Source of the DNA: Streptomyces curacoi
GTDB taxonomy: Bacteria; Actinomycetota; Actinomycetes; Streptomycetales; Streptomycetaceae
Assembly: GCF_001513975.1 (NCBI RefSeq)
Contig: NZ_KQ947985.1
Span: 867,731-931,730, forward strand
Direction of reading: 5' to 3'
DNA length: 64,000 bases
This document shows positions 19,014-30,317 of the stretch, piece after piece (within the stretch, counting starts at the first letter, position 1; every line of letters begins with the position of its first letter). Below the pieces are notes generated by a model. It had not been told where the DNA came from. It was given only the letters and a program-made list of their open reading frames with translations, and ran no database searches. The position numbers and the translations under genes were made by a program.

Positions 19014-20764
19014 CCAGCACAGGCATACGACTGCACGCGCCCGCGCCCGGGTGGTTCATCTCCGCGGACGTCGTGGTCGTCGGCTCCGGCGTCGCGGGCC
19101 TCACCGCCGCCCTGCGCTGCGAGGCCGCCGGCCTGAAGACCGTCGTGGTCACCAAGGCCCGCCTCGACGACGGCTCCACCCGCTGGGCCCAGGGAGGCAT
19201 CGCCGCGGCCCTCGGCGAGGGCGACACCCCCGAACAGCACCTCGACGACACCCTGGTCGCGGGCGCCGGCCTGTGCGACGAGGAAGCGGTCCGCATCCTG
19301 GTCACGGAGGGCCCCGACGCCGTACGCCGGCTGATCTCCACCGGAGCCCAGTTCGACACCGACGACGAGGGCGACATCGAGCTGACCCGCGAGGGCGGCC
19401 ACCACCGCCGCCGCATCGCCCACGCCGGCGGCGACGCGACCGGCGCGGAGATCTCCCGCGCCCTCGTCGAGGCGGTACGCGCGCGCGGCCTGCGCACGAT
19501 CGAGAACGCACTCGTCCTGGACCTCCTGACGGACGCCGAAGGCCGCACGGCGGGCGTCACCCTGCACGTCATGGGCGAGGGCCAGCACGACGGCGTAGGG
19601 GCGGTCCACGCCCCCGCGGTGGTCCTCGCGACCGGCGGCATGGGCCAGGTCTTCTCGGCGACCACCAACCCGTCCGTGTCGACGGGCGACGGCGTGGCCC
19701 TCGCCCTGCGCGCGGGCGCGGAGGTGAGCGACCTCGAATTCGTCCAGTTCCACCCCACCGTGCTCTTCCTCGGCCCGGACGCCGAGGGTCAGCAGCCCCT
19801 GGTCTCCGAGGCGGTACGCGGCGAAGGCGCCCACCTGGTCGACGCCCACGGCGTGCGCTTCATGGTGGGCCGGCACGAACTCGCCGAACTCGCCCCCCGG
19901 GACATCGTCGCCAAGGGCATCATGCGCCGTATGCAGGAGCAGGACGCCGAGCACATGTTCCTCGACGCCCGCCACTTCGGCGCCGACATGTGGGAGCACC
20001 GCTTCCCGACGATCCTCGCCGCCTGCCGCGCCCACGGCATCGACCCGGTGCACAACCCCATCCCGGTCGCCCCGGCCGCCCACTACGCCTCCGGCGGCGT
20101 ACGCACCGACTCCCACGGCCGTACGACCGTCCCCGGCCTGTACGCGTGCGGCGAGGTCGCCTGCACGGGCGTCCACGGCGCCAACCGCCTGGCCTCCAAC
20201 TCGCTCCTCGAAGGCCTGGTCTACGCCGAGCGCATCGCGGTGGACATCGCCGCCGCCCGTGCGGCCAACGGCCTCCACGCGCGCGTGCCGCACCCGGTGC
20301 CGTACCCCGAGACGCCCGAGCACCCCCTGCTCACCCCCGAGGCCCGCTTCGCGATCCAGCGGATCATGACGGACGGCGCCGGCGTCCTGCGCTCCGCCGA
20401 CTCCCTCGCCAAGGCCGCCGAACAGCTCCAGCGGCTCCACACCGACGCCCGCGACGCCCTCGCCGAGAACGGCAAGACCGCCGAGCCCGGCGTCGACACC
20501 TGGGAGGCCACCAACCTCCTGTGCGTGGCCCGCGTCCTGGTCGCCGCCGCACACCTGCGCGAGGAGACACGGGGCTGCCACTGGCGGGAGGACGAGCCCG
20601 ACCGCGACGACACGGCATGGCGCCGCCACATCGTCGTACGCCTGAACCCGGACCGCACACTGGCCGTGCACACCACCGACACCGCAGACTTCCCCCCGAC
20701 CCTCCCCCAAGCCCTCGGCCTCGCCCGAGCAGCAGGGGCCCCCATGCCACAGCAGGAGCAGTGA
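19010..20764 (+). CDS. nadB: NadB, L-aspartate oxidase
   Basis: 584 residues. FAD enzyme oxidising L-aspartate to iminoaspartate, the first step of de novo NAD synthesis. FAD fold [20 protein letters not shown] near residues 22-41; [27 protein letters not shown]; and the family block [20 protein letters not shown]. The GTG start overlaps the panC stop (GTGA) and its stop overlaps the nadC GTG. The C-terminal ~80 residues are divergent, as is common in actinobacteria. Confidence 0.95.
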   Translation: MTSTGIRLHAPAPGWFISADVVVVGSGVAGLTAALRCEAAGLKTVVVTKARLDDGSTRWAQGGIAAALGEGDTPEQHLDDTLVAGAGLCDEEAVRILVTEGPDAVRRLISTGAQFDTDDEGDIELTREGGHHRRRIAHAGGDATGAEISRALVEAVRARGLRTIENALVLDLLTDAEGRTAGVTLHVMGEGQHDGVGAVHAPAVVLATGGMGQVFSATTNPSVSTGDGVALALRAGAEVSDLEFVQFHPTVLFLGPDAEGQQPLVSEAVRGEGAHLVDAHGVRFMVGRHELAELAPRDIVAKGIMRRMQEQDAEHMFLDARHFGADMWEHRFPTILAACRAHGIDPVHNPIPVAPAAHYASGGVRTDSHGRTTVPGLYACGEVACTGVHGANRLASNSLLEGLVYAERIAVDIAAARAANGLHARVPHPVPYPETPEHPLLTPEARFAIQRIMTDGAGVLRSADSLAKAAEQLQRLHTDARDALAENGKTAEPGVDTWEATNLLCVARVLVAAAHLREETRGCHWREDEPDRDDTAWRRHIVVRLNPDRTLAVHTTDTADFPPTLPQALGLARAAGAPMPQQEQ

Positions 20765-21741
20765 CAGAAGTGACCACCCCCGACCTTCCCCTCGCCTCGA
20801 ACGGCGGCTGCGGCGACGACTGCGCCTGCGGTGCCGACGAGGAGTACCTGGAGTGCGGCCTCGACCCCGCGCTCGCCCAGCTCCTGGCCGACGCGGGACT
20901 CGACCCCGTCGAGGTCGAGGACATCGCCAACGTGGCCATCCAGGAGGACCTGGCGCACGGCGTGGACGTGACGACGGTCGCGACCATCCCGGAAGAGGCG
21001 GTCGCCACCGCCGACTTCGTCGCCCGCGAGACGGGCGTGGTGGCGGGCCTCAGGGTCGCCGAAGCGGTGGTCTCGATGGTCTGCGAGGACGAGTTCGAGG
21101 TGGAGCGCCACGTCGAGGACGGCGACCGCGTGGAGCCCGGCCAGAAGCTCCTGTCGATCACCACCCGCACCCGCGACCTGCTCACGGCCGAACGCAGCGC
21201 GCTGAACATCCTGTGCCGCCTGTCGGGCATCGCGACGGCCACGCGCGCGTGGGCGGACGTACTGCGTGGCACGAGCGCGCAGGTCCGCGACACCCGCAAG
21301 ACGACGCCGGGCCTGCGCTCCCTGGAGAAGTACGCGGTGCGCTGCGGCGGCGGAGTCAACCACCGCATGTCCCTGTCGGACGCGGCGCTGGTCAAGGACA
21401 ACCACGTGGTGGCGGCGGGCGGCGTGACCCAGGCCTTCAGGGCGGTCCGCGAGGCCTTCCCGGACGTCCCGATCGAGGTCGAGGTCGACACCCTGCACCA
21501 GCTGCGCGAGGTCGTGGACGCGGGCGCGGACCTGATCCTCCTGGACAACTTCACGCCGGGCGAGTGCGAGGAGGCGGTGGCGATCGTGCACGGCCGCGCG
21601 GCGCTCGAAGCCTCGGGCCGCCTCACCCTCTACAACGCCAGGGCGTACGCCGGCACGGGCGTCGACTACCTGGCCGTAGGAGCCCTCACCCACTCCTCGC
21701 CGATCCTGGACATCGGCCTGGACCTGCGAGCGGCGGAGTAG
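20761..21741 (+). CDS. nadC: NadC, quinolinate phosphoribosyltransferase with Cys-rich N-terminal extension
   Basis: 326 residues. Converts quinolinate and PRPP to nicotinate mononucleotide. Core motifs: LTAERSALNILCRLSGIAT, VRDTRKTTPGLRSLEKYAV, GGVNHRMSLSDAALVKDNH and IEVEVDTLHQLREV. GTG 20761 overlaps the nadB stop; a second GTG three codons later is possible. The ~35 residues before the usual NadC start carry four cysteines (CGDDCACGADEEYLEC), unlike the standard ~285-residue enzyme. nadA is not in the window, so the pathway is completed elsewhere. Confidence 0.95.
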   Translation: MTEVTTPDLPLASNGGCGDDCACGADEEYLECGLDPALAQLLADAGLDPVEVEDIANVAIQEDLAHGVDVTTVATIPEEAVATADFVARETGVVAGLRVAEAVVSMVCEDEFEVERHVEDGDRVEPGQKLLSITTRTRDLLTAERSALNILCRLSGIATATRAWADVLRGTSAQVRDTRKTTPGLRSLEKYAVRCGGGVNHRMSLSDAALVKDNHVVAAGGVTQAFRAVREAFPDVPIEVEVDTLHQLREVVDAGADLILLDNFTPGECEEAVAIVHGRAALEASGRLTLYNARAYAGTGVDYLAVGALTHSSPILDIGLDLRAAE

Positions 21742-21749
21742 GAACGGGC

Positions 21750-22547
21750 ATGCTCCTCACGATCGACGTAGGCAACACCCACACCGTCCTCGGCCTCTTC
21801 GACGGCGAGGACATCGTCGAGCACTGGCGCATCTCGACGGACGCCCGCCGCACGGCCGACGAACTGGCGGTCCTCCTCCAGGGCCTGATGGGCATGCACC
21901 CGCTCCTCGGCGAGGAACTGGGCGACGGCATCGACGGCATCGCCATCTGCGCGACGGTCCCCTCGGTCCTCCACGAACTGCGCGAGGTGACCCGCCGCTA
22001 CTACGGCGACGTCCCCGCCGTCCTCGTCGAACCGGGCGTGAAGACGGGCGTGCCGATCCTCACGGACAACCCCAAGGAGGTCGGCGCGGACCGCATCATC
22101 AACGCGGTGGCGGCGGTCGACCTCTACGGCGGCCCGGCCATCGTCGTCGACTTCGGTACGGCGACGACGTTCGACGCGGTCAGCGCGCGCGGCGAGTACA
22201 TCGGCGGTGTCATCGCCCCTGGCATCGAGATCTCCGTCGACGCACTCGGCGTCAAGGGCGCCCAGCTCCGCAAGATCGAGGTGGCCCGCCCGCGCAGCGT
22301 GATCGGCAAGAACACCGTGGAGGCGATGCAGGCCGGCATCATCTACGGCTTCGCCGGCCAGGTGGACGGCGTGGTCAGCCGCATGGCCCGCGAACTGGCG
22401 GACGACCCCGACGACGTCACCGTCATCGCCACGGGCGGGCTGGCGCCGATGGTCCTGGGCGAGTCCTCGGTCATCGACGAACACGAGCCGTGGCTGACGC
22501 TGATCGGCCTGCGCCTGGTCTACGAACGCAACGTCTCCCGCATGTGA
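21750..22547 (+). CDS. coaX: CoaX, type III pantothenate kinase
   Basis: 265 residues. Phosphorylates pantothenate in coenzyme A synthesis. Type III hallmarks: LLTIDVGNTHTVLGLFDGE, EVGADRIINAVAAVDLYGGP and VVDFGTATTFDAVSARGEYI. Nine bases separate it from nadC, so it is the last gene of the DUF2520-panC-nadB-nadC-coaX operon. This class is feedback-resistant and needs a monovalent cation, from family knowledge. Confidence 0.95.
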   Translation: MLLTIDVGNTHTVLGLFDGEDIVEHWRISTDARRTADELAVLLQGLMGMHPLLGEELGDGIDGIAICATVPSVLHELREVTRRYYGDVPAVLVEPGVKTGVPILTDNPKEVGADRIINAVAAVDLYGGPAIVVDFGTATTFDAVSARGEYIGGVIAPGIEISVDALGVKGAQLRKIEVARPRSVIGKNTVEAMQAGIIYGFAGQVDGVVSRMARELADDPDDVTVIATGGLAPMVLGESSVIDEHEPWLTLIGLRLVYERNVSRM

Positions 22548-22757
22548 CTCCGCCGGCCGGGCCGGGGGACCTGCCGCCGCCCGCTGACGGGTTGCTCGGC
22601 GCCGCGGCCGACCGGGGGTGGGTCGCGGCACGACTGCCCGCGGCCGGGCGGCAGGACGCACACCCCCCGGCACGGCTTGCGCACGCATCCGAGTGGCTCC
22701 CCGCGCCACACCAGCTCCCTACGCCGCGTTTGTCTGATTAGCGCGTATCGTCGCCGC

Positions 22758-23423
22758 ATGCCCACGCCATACGGATCCCGCGGCGGCATGGCGTTCGGCG
22801 TGGAGGAGCTGCGTGTGCTCCGCCGCGCTCTCGCTCTTGCCCTTCACCCCAGCCCCGCCTCGGCCGAGGACGTCCAGGAGTGTCTCCACCTCGCCGAGTC
22901 GCTCGACGAGGCGATGCGCGAGGGCGCCCGGCTGCGTGCTTTCTTGGTGGCCGACCTGGCCCGCTACCGCGCCGCCCTCCCCGGTGCCACAGCCGGCTAC
23001 CTCACCCTCCTGGAGGAGGTCCTCGACGCCGGGCACCACCCGAGCCCCGACGACCTCGCCGCTCTGCACGCGCTCCGCGCCAACCCCACCGCGGCCGCCC
23101 TCCTCGACCGCTGCCAGACCTTGGCCACACCGACCGTTCCCGCGGCCCGCACGCGCCTCCTGGCCCTCCCCGGCGGCCTCTCCGGCCATTCCCCCGGCAC
23201 CACGGTCGACCTCCCCGCCCAGCCCACCGGCCAGGAGCCCGCCAAGCAGCCGCGGAAGAAACCCGCCGAAAAGCCGGCCGCGCCCAAACCCGGCCCCGGC
23301 CCCGAGTCCACACCCGCCGCCCCGAGGCCGAGCCGCCCCATCCCCACCCCCGGCGAGGTCTTCCCGCGCCGCAAACCGACCCCGCCCCCCGCGAACCCGC
23401 CCCAGCAACTCGCCGCAGGCTGA
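22758..23423 (+). CDS. Conserved Streptomyces hypothetical protein with Pro-rich tail
   Basis: 221 residues from the ATG at 22758 (MPTPYGSRGGMAFGVEELRV). The N-terminal ~125 residues are helical and Ala/Leu-rich (LRRALALALHPSPASAEDVQ ... TAAALLDRCQTLA); the C-terminal ~90 are Pro/Lys/Ala-rich and probably disordered. No known domain or membrane segment is recognised. Its function is not evident; it may be cotranscribed with the 59-residue membrane protein downstream. Confidence 0.65.
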   Translation: MPTPYGSRGGMAFGVEELRVLRRALALALHPSPASAEDVQECLHLAESLDEAMREGARLRAFLVADLARYRAALPGATAGYLTLLEEVLDAGHHPSPDDLAALHALRANPTAAALLDRCQTLATPTVPAARTRLLALPGGLSGHSPGTTVDLPAQPTGQEPAKQPRKKPAEKPAAPKPGPGPESTPAAPRPSRPIPTPGEVFPRRKPTPPPANPPQQLAAG

Positions 23424-23595
23424 GAGCAGCCGCAGAGGCTCCCCGGCGGCCCCCCGACACGCGCCCCGGCCCTCGCGGGCCGGGCAGCGCGGCCCCACCG
23501 CCTCTCCACCCTCACCGCCACCCCACCCCACACCTCACCCCAATCCACCCCAACCCGGCCCCGGCCGCGCCCCACCCCCTGGCTACCCTGGACGC

Positions 23596-23775
23596 ATGGA
23601 CTACGTCTCCGCACTCCTCCCCCCGGCCGTCATGGCCGTGTTCTTCATCGGTGTGATCAGGGTGATCGTGAAGACCCAGGGCGGAGCCAACAAGGCCAAG
23701 GAGGACGCGGCCGTCGACGCCGCCCTCGCGCGCGTGGAGGGCACCCGTCAGGCCCCCGCGAACCCGGACGCCTGA
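23596..23775 (+). CDS. Small single-pass membrane protein (59 aa)
   Basis: Begins MDYVSALLPPAVMAVFFIGV: one N-terminal membrane helix (residues ~5-25), followed by a charged Lys/Glu/Ala cytoplasmic helix. Such short Streptomyces proteins are common and mostly uncharacterised. A strong terminator follows 27 bases after its stop, which supports it being a real last gene of a transcript. Confidence 0.65.
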   Translation: MDYVSALLPPAVMAVFFIGVIRVIVKTQGGANKAKEDAAVDAALARVEGTRQAPANPDA

Positions 23776-23802
23776 CCCCGACGCCTGACCCCGACGCTCC
23801 GC

Positions 23803-23850
23803 GGCGTACGACTCCCAGCCCAGCGCTTTGCGAGTCGTACGCCCTTTTTG
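23803..23850 (+). terminator. Rho-independent terminator
   Basis: Perfect 12-bp stem GGCGTACGACTC / GAGTCGTACGCC with a 17-base loop, followed by CTTTTTG. It separates the small membrane protein from the BlaI-type gene. Confidence 0.9.
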
Positions 23851-23919
23851 TCGCCATTTGTCAGGTAAAGCGCACGTCCGGCACGCCAACATCGAGATCT
23901 CCCACTATTGTGCTGAGTT

Positions 23920-24420
23920 GTGCCTCGCCCATTGGGAGAACTCGAAGACGCGGTCATGACGCGGGTGTGGAAGTGGAACCGCCCGGTGACCGTTCGAGAA
24001 GTCCTGGAAGATCTTCAGCAGGAACGGTCCATCGCCTACACCACGGTGATGACCGTTTTGGACAATCTCCATCAGAAGGGCTGGGTGCGCCGCGAAGCGG
24101 AAGGCCGGGCCTATCGATATGAGGCAGTCTCCACGCGGGCCGCCTACGCCGCCGCCCTCATGAACGACGCCTGGTCGCAGAGTGACAACCCCGCCGCCGC
24201 ACTCGTTGCCTTCTTCGGCATGATGAGCGACGAACAGCGCCGGGCCCTGCGAGACGCCGTACGCATCGTCCAGGGCCCGGAAACGCCGGAACCCGCGGAA
24301 CCCCCCGATACCCGCCGCGTTACGAGCACGGATACGAGCAGCGCCGATACCGGCACCGATACGCCCACGGATACCGACCGTCAGAACCCCGGCTCGGCGC
24401 GGGAGCCCGGCGGGCGATAG
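23920..24420 (+). CDS. BlaI/MecI/CopY-family transcriptional repressor (orphan)
   Basis: 166 residues, GTG start at VPRPLGELEDAVMTRVW. Penicillinase-repressor winged helix: VTVREVLEDLQQERSIAYTT followed by VMTVLDNLHQKGWVRREAEG, then a dimerisation helix. The last ~45 residues are a Thr/Asp/Ser-rich tail (TSTDTSSADTGTDTPTDTD) not typical of BlaI. No BlaR1/M56 sensor protease or beta-lactamase gene is adjacent, so the inducer mechanism is unknown. It is 9 bases upstream of the N-acetyltransferase gene. Confidence 0.85.
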   Translation: MPRPLGELEDAVMTRVWKWNRPVTVREVLEDLQQERSIAYTTVMTVLDNLHQKGWVRREAEGRAYRYEAVSTRAAYAAALMNDAWSQSDNPAAALVAFFGMMSDEQRRALRDAVRIVQGPETPEPAEPPDTRRVTSTDTSSADTGTDTPTDTDRQNPGSAREPGGR

Positions 24421-24429
24421 CGTCCGCTC

Positions 24430-24993
24430 ATGTCAGCAGAGAGCCACTCGGCCGAGACCCCCGCGGCGGAGAGCCCAGAAGTCACCGCAAAAGCCATCAC
24501 CGTCCGGCGGGCCCGCACCAGCGATGTCCCGGCGGTGCGTCGTCTCCTTGACGAGTACGTCCGGCGTCGCATCCTGCTCGACAAAGCCACGGTGACGCTT
24601 TACGAGGACATCCAGGAGTTCTGGGTCGCGGAACGGGACGACAACGGGGAGGTCGTCGGCTGCGGCGCCCTGCACGTGATGTGGGAAGACCTGGCGGAAG
24701 TGCGCACTCTCGCCGTGAAGCCCGGCCTGAAGGGCGCCGGCGTCGGCCATCAGTTGCTGGAGAAGTTGCTGCACACCGCGCGCTGGCTCGGCGTTCGCCG
24801 GGTTTTCTGCCTGACCTTCGAAGTGGACTTCTTCGGCAAGCACGGCTTCGTGGAGATCGGCGAGACGCCGGTTGACACCGATGTCTACGCGGAGCTGCTC
24901 CGTTCCTATGACGAGGGCGTGGCGGAGTTCCTCGGTCTCGAACGAGTGAAACCGAACACCTTGGGCAACAGCCGGATGCTTCTGCATCTGTGA
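24430..24993 (+). CDS. Amino-acid N-acetyltransferase (short-form N-acetylglutamate synthase)
   Basis: 187 residues. A GNAT fold with an acetyl-CoA loop (VRTLAVKPGLKGAGVGHQLL) and the segment LTFEVDFFGKHGFVEIGETP, matching the actinobacterial short ArgA type such as M. tuberculosis Rv2747. It would make N-acetylglutamate from acetyl-CoA and glutamate to start arginine synthesis. The first ~25 residues are a variable Ser/Ala/Glu tail. No arg genes are adjacent. Its 9-base spacing from the BlaI-type gene suggests co-transcription. Confidence 0.85.
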   Translation: MSAESHSAETPAAESPEVTAKAITVRRARTSDVPAVRRLLDEYVRRRILLDKATVTLYEDIQEFWVAERDDNGEVVGCGALHVMWEDLAEVRTLAVKPGLKGAGVGHQLLEKLLHTARWLGVRRVFCLTFEVDFFGKHGFVEIGETPVDTDVYAELLRSYDEGVAEFLGLERVKPNTLGNSRMLLHL

Positions 24994-25130
24994 TCGCCGG
25001 CCTCTATTCCGGCGGACGGCCCTGCCCGGGTGCCCTATGTCCGAAACGCGCATGTTTCCGGGCCGTGGGCGGGCTGTGGGTCTCTCCCGGGGGTTTGTGT
25101 TTTTCCAGCAAAAGCGGTTTGCTTTCCGAC

Positions 25131-25152
25131 GTACTGCAGTACTGCATATAAC
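25131..25152 (+). promoter_or_regulatory. Candidate lsr2 promoter with repeated GTACTGCA
   Basis: GTACTGCA occurs twice in tandem (25131-25146) and forms overlapping 12-bp palindromes, immediately followed by a possible -10 TATAAC (25147-25152), 67 bases before the lsr2 start. There is no good -35 at 17 bases, which fits an activator or repressor site built into the core promoter. Confidence 0.45.
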
Positions 25153-25218
25153 AGGGGACGGTGAAACGGCGGACGCCGCAGACCCCCGGCCCTCAAGTTA
25201 TCGATGAAAGGAAATCCG

Positions 25219-25554
25219 GTGGCACAGAAGGTTCAGGTCCTTCTTGTCGACGACCTCGACGGCGGCGAGGCGGACGAGACCGTGACGTTCGCGCTGGACG
25301 GCAAGACGTACGAGATCGATCTCACGACTGCCAATGCGGACAAGCTCCGCGGCCTTCTCGAGCCTTACGTGAAGGGCGGTCGTCGTACCGGAGGCCGCGC
25401 TTCGGGTGGGCGTGGAAAGGCGCGCGCCGCTTCCGGTGGCAGCCAGGACACCGCGCAGATCCGCGCGTGGGCAAAGGAGAACGGTTACGAGGTCAACGAC
25501 CGCGGCCGGGTTCCCGCGTCCATTCGCGAGGCATACGAGAAGGCGAACGCCTGA
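25219..25554 (+). CDS. lsr2: Lsr2, nucleoid-associated DNA-bridging silencer
   Basis: 111 residues from the GTG at 25219 (VAQKVQVLLVDDLDGGEADE). The N-terminal dimerisation domain is followed by a basic linker (GGRRTGGRASGGRGKARAAS) and the DNA-binding domain IRAWAKENGYEVNDRGRVPA with the AT-hook-like RGR. Lsr2 is the H-NS-like silencer of AT-rich and acquired DNA in actinobacteria. The GTG has AAAGGA seven bases upstream; the in-frame ATG five codons earlier lacks family similarity. The gene lies just upstream of the clpC region, as in mycobacteria. Confidence 0.94.
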   Translation: MAQKVQVLLVDDLDGGEADETVTFALDGKTYEIDLTTANADKLRGLLEPYVKGGRRTGGRASGGRGKARAASGGSQDTAQIRAWAKENGYEVNDRGRVPASIREAYEKANA

Positions 25555-25555
25555 T

Positions 25556-26302
25556 CTACGGACAGCCCGACGGCTGTGCGCACACGCGTCGCAGCCGCAG
25601 GCGGTGGCAGTGCGTTGCCACCGTGTCCAGCACCCGCACGAGATCGGGGGCGCTTCCACCGCCCCCCAAGGCCGACAGCGTCGGCAGCGAGGCCTCGACC
25701 TCGCCCCCAGGCTCGGGGGGCCGCAGCCACACGGCGGCCCCCTGCACGGCAGCGGAGCGGCCCCGGGGAAGCAGCCGCACCCCGCCGTGCCCCGGCAGGC
25801 CAGGACGCCGTACGGCCCCCTTCGGTCCGGGATCGACGGGGTGCCGTACGTCCGCGGCGGCGGCCGGTCCGGCCCGTTCGAGCGGCCGTACCGCCATGGC
25901 CGGTCCCTGATCGGGTGGCAGCGGCGCCTCCATGAGGTCGCCCTCGCCCAGCGCCGTCAGGTCCAGGGGCAGGGCGCCCCACTCCAGCCAGTCCAGCACC
26001 CCCGGCACCTCCTGTGCGCTGCCCGCGGCCACGAGCAGCCGCAGCCGGTCGCCCCGCACGGCCACCGGAGAGCCCGGCGTCAGATGGCGCAGTGCCGCGC
26101 GGCCCGCCTCGGCCGGAACGTCCAGGACGTCGAAGCGCAGACCCACGCGAAGGCTCAGCGGGGAGCCGGGCGGCCCGGGCACCACGGGCCAGCCCAGTTC
26201 GTTCTCGTACCACCGCCGGACCTGATCGCTCGGATCGAGCGGCCGACGGGGAAGGGGGAGCGCTACGACGTCCGTGGTGATCGCGGGGCGAGGGCCGGCC
26301 AT
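25556..26302 (-). CDS. Conserved Streptomyces protein, possibly Prim-Pol-like, function unknown
   Basis: 248 residues from MAGPRPAITTDVVALPLP. The phrase VRRWYENELGWPVVPGPPG resembles the start of bifunctional primase/polymerase-like domains, but I see no clear catalytic acid triad, so this is only a hint. The rest is Pro/Gly/Leu-rich, and the C-terminus carries several Cys/His/Arg (THCHRLRLRRVCAQ). It is convergent with lsr2, with stops one base apart, and divergent from clpC across a 430-bp regulatory region. Confidence 0.6.
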   Translation of the reverse strand: MAGPRPAITTDVVALPLPRRPLDPSDQVRRWYENELGWPVVPGPPGSPLSLRVGLRFDVLDVPAEAGRAALRHLTPGSPVAVRGDRLRLLVAAGSAQEVPGVLDWLEWGALPLDLTALGEGDLMEAPLPPDQGPAMAVRPLERAGPAAAADVRHPVDPGPKGAVRRPGLPGHGGVRLLPRGRSAAVQGAAVWLRPPEPGGEVEASLPTLSALGGGGSAPDLVRVLDTVATHCHRLRLRRVCAQPSGCP

Positions 26303-26408
26303 GCATGGTGCAACCACCGAAAGGGCGTACGGGTTACGCTGGGTGTCTTTGTGGATGCGTACAGTGCCGAGCGAGGGGGCGTGCGGGGGTGTGAGGTGGC
26401 GCAAGGTT

Positions 26409-26425
26409 GTTCGCCCGTAGCGGAG
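26409..26425 (+). promoter_or_regulatory. Putative ClgR box upstream of clpC
   Basis: GTTCGC-CCGTA-GCGGAG fits the ClgR pattern GTTCGC-N5-GCG that I recall from Streptomyces and Corynebacterium clp genes. It lies 311-327 bases before the clpC start. Assignment is by motif and target gene only. Confidence 0.5.
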
Positions 26426-26561
26426 GGAACCGGGGGGCGCGGCATGGAGTGTCAGTCCCAGCGGGTAAGACATCCCTAGTGGGAGGGGGCGACACGCAGG
26501 CAAGGGGCGTCTCACGTTCGCCATCGGCGTACTGATGGTGAGGGTAACCACCTGGCCTGCG

Positions 26562-26587
26562 GGAACATCGTCTCGCACCATCGGGTT
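26562..26587 (+). promoter_or_regulatory. Putative SigR-type promoter upstream of clpC
   Basis: GGAAC, exactly 18 bases, then GTT. This matches the SigR thiol-stress promoter form GGAAY-N18-GTT, about 150 bases before the clpC start. Clp genes are, as I recall, part of the SigR regulon in S. coelicolor. Confidence 0.45.
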
Positions 26588-26735
26588 GGAGCAGATGTCG
26601 GCGTTAGCGGGGTCAGGAGGCCATCGACGGTGTCGGCAGTTGGAATGAGCGGTCCCCGCTTGCGGGACTAAGCTGCGGAAGGACAGGGAGGGGAAGTTCC
26701 CCCCACTGCCTGACCGCTCTGAGGAGCGATTAACG

Positions 26736-29261
<2,526 letters not shown>

Positions 29262-29274
29262 GCCTCACCAGCTG

Positions 29275-29308
29275 AAGGGGCCGGTGCTTTCGAGCGCCGG
29301 CCCCTTTT
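29275..29308 (+). terminator. clpC terminator
   Basis: Stem GGGGCCGGTGC / GCGCCGGCCCC (one mismatch) with a short TTTCGA loop and trailing TTTT. Confidence 0.88.
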
Positions 29309-29321
29309 GCGTTGCCGTCAC

Positions 29322-30315
29322 TCACCCCACGACGATCTCCGCGTCAGGGAAGACGTCCGTGTACCACTCGGCCCGAAGTACTTCGACACCGGGCATTCGC
29401 GGGGCGTCGTCGATCCAGTCCAGCACCGAACCCGCCCAGGACAGATGCAGATCGGTGAGCCGTGTGCTGGCGAGCGGCGACAGGTCACTGATCGCGGGAC
29501 AGCGGTCGCTCATGCGGCCCGCTGAAGCGGATCCAGGGCCGTGGCCCGAGCCGGGGCAGGGCCTGGACCTCGGCGCCCTCCCGCACCGTGAGGACGACGT
29601 CGGTGGCGCTGACATGTGCGAGGACCTCGTCGGCTCTTGCGGGGGGCCGCGCGCTCCTCGTCTGCCGTCGCCTCCAGGCTCAGGCAGGCGACTTCGAGGG
29701 GCCAGCGGTCGGGAGAGTCGCGCAGGTCGATGCCGTAGATGGTGATGTGGTTGTGCTGCTGCTCGACATGGCGCAGGTAGCGGTGCTCGAACGCGGTGTC
29801 CCGGGCGAAGGGGCGCGGCGTGCGGGCGGTCAACTCGTCGACCCTGGCCATCAGTTCGGACTGCACGCGGCTCTGCTCGACCAGGGTCCGGGTCACGAAC
29901 GTGGAGCGGCGGTGAAGAACTCCAGGATGTGCAGGCCGTCGGGGGGCGTGGCGTGGCGGTGCAGCTTCCGGGCGAGTCCGCGATTGCCCAGGCGTACGGC
30001 CTGGACGTCGTCCATGTCCAGGTCGCCCAGGGCGAGCAGCCGACGGGCCAGGGTGTCGGTCACGGCCGCTTCCTCGTCGGGCGGGAACGGCCGCTCGCCG
30101 GGTGAGGCCACGGCCTCCGCAATCAGCTTGCCGGCGAGTCTGCGGACCTCCGCCTCCCCGAGGGTGCGCTTCTCGCCCCGGAAGGACACGAGATGCGACA
30201 GGCGTACGGGCTTGTCGACCAGGCCGGCGCCGGGCGCATCCTGGACGAACAGCTGTCTCACCAGCGGGCCGACCAGGCTGGACACCAGTCGGCCGCCGAG
30301 TACCGCGGGCTCCAT
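29322..30315 (-). pseudogene. Decayed NACHT (NLR-like) NTPase gene, NTPase core lost
   Basis: The translation matches parts of large Streptomyces NACHT proteins but shifts frame three times. Segment 1 (30315-~29905): N-terminal helical domain, VLGGRLVSSLVGPLVRQLFV ... LHILEFF. Segment 2 (~29905-29655): STFVTRTLVEQSRVQSELMA ... YGIDLRDSPDRWPLEVACLS. Segment 3 (~29655-29520): DEVLAHVSATDVVLTVREGA. Segment 4 (~29515-29322): LRR-like C-terminus SDLSPLASTRLTDLHLSW. No Walker A is present in any frame, so roughly two thirds of a normal ~1000-residue gene is deleted. Family assignment is from memory of wording; the decay is directly visible. Confidence 0.65.
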
Positions 30316-30317
30316 TC

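Noticed and set aside
19051..20760. Very long open frame running into nadC
   Set aside because: It is an Arg/Pro-rich shadow in a GC-rich genome; the real product in this stretch is NadB in another frame.
25556..26302. Firm call as DNA primase/polymerase
   Set aside because: Only a short N-terminal resemblance; no convincing catalytic residues.
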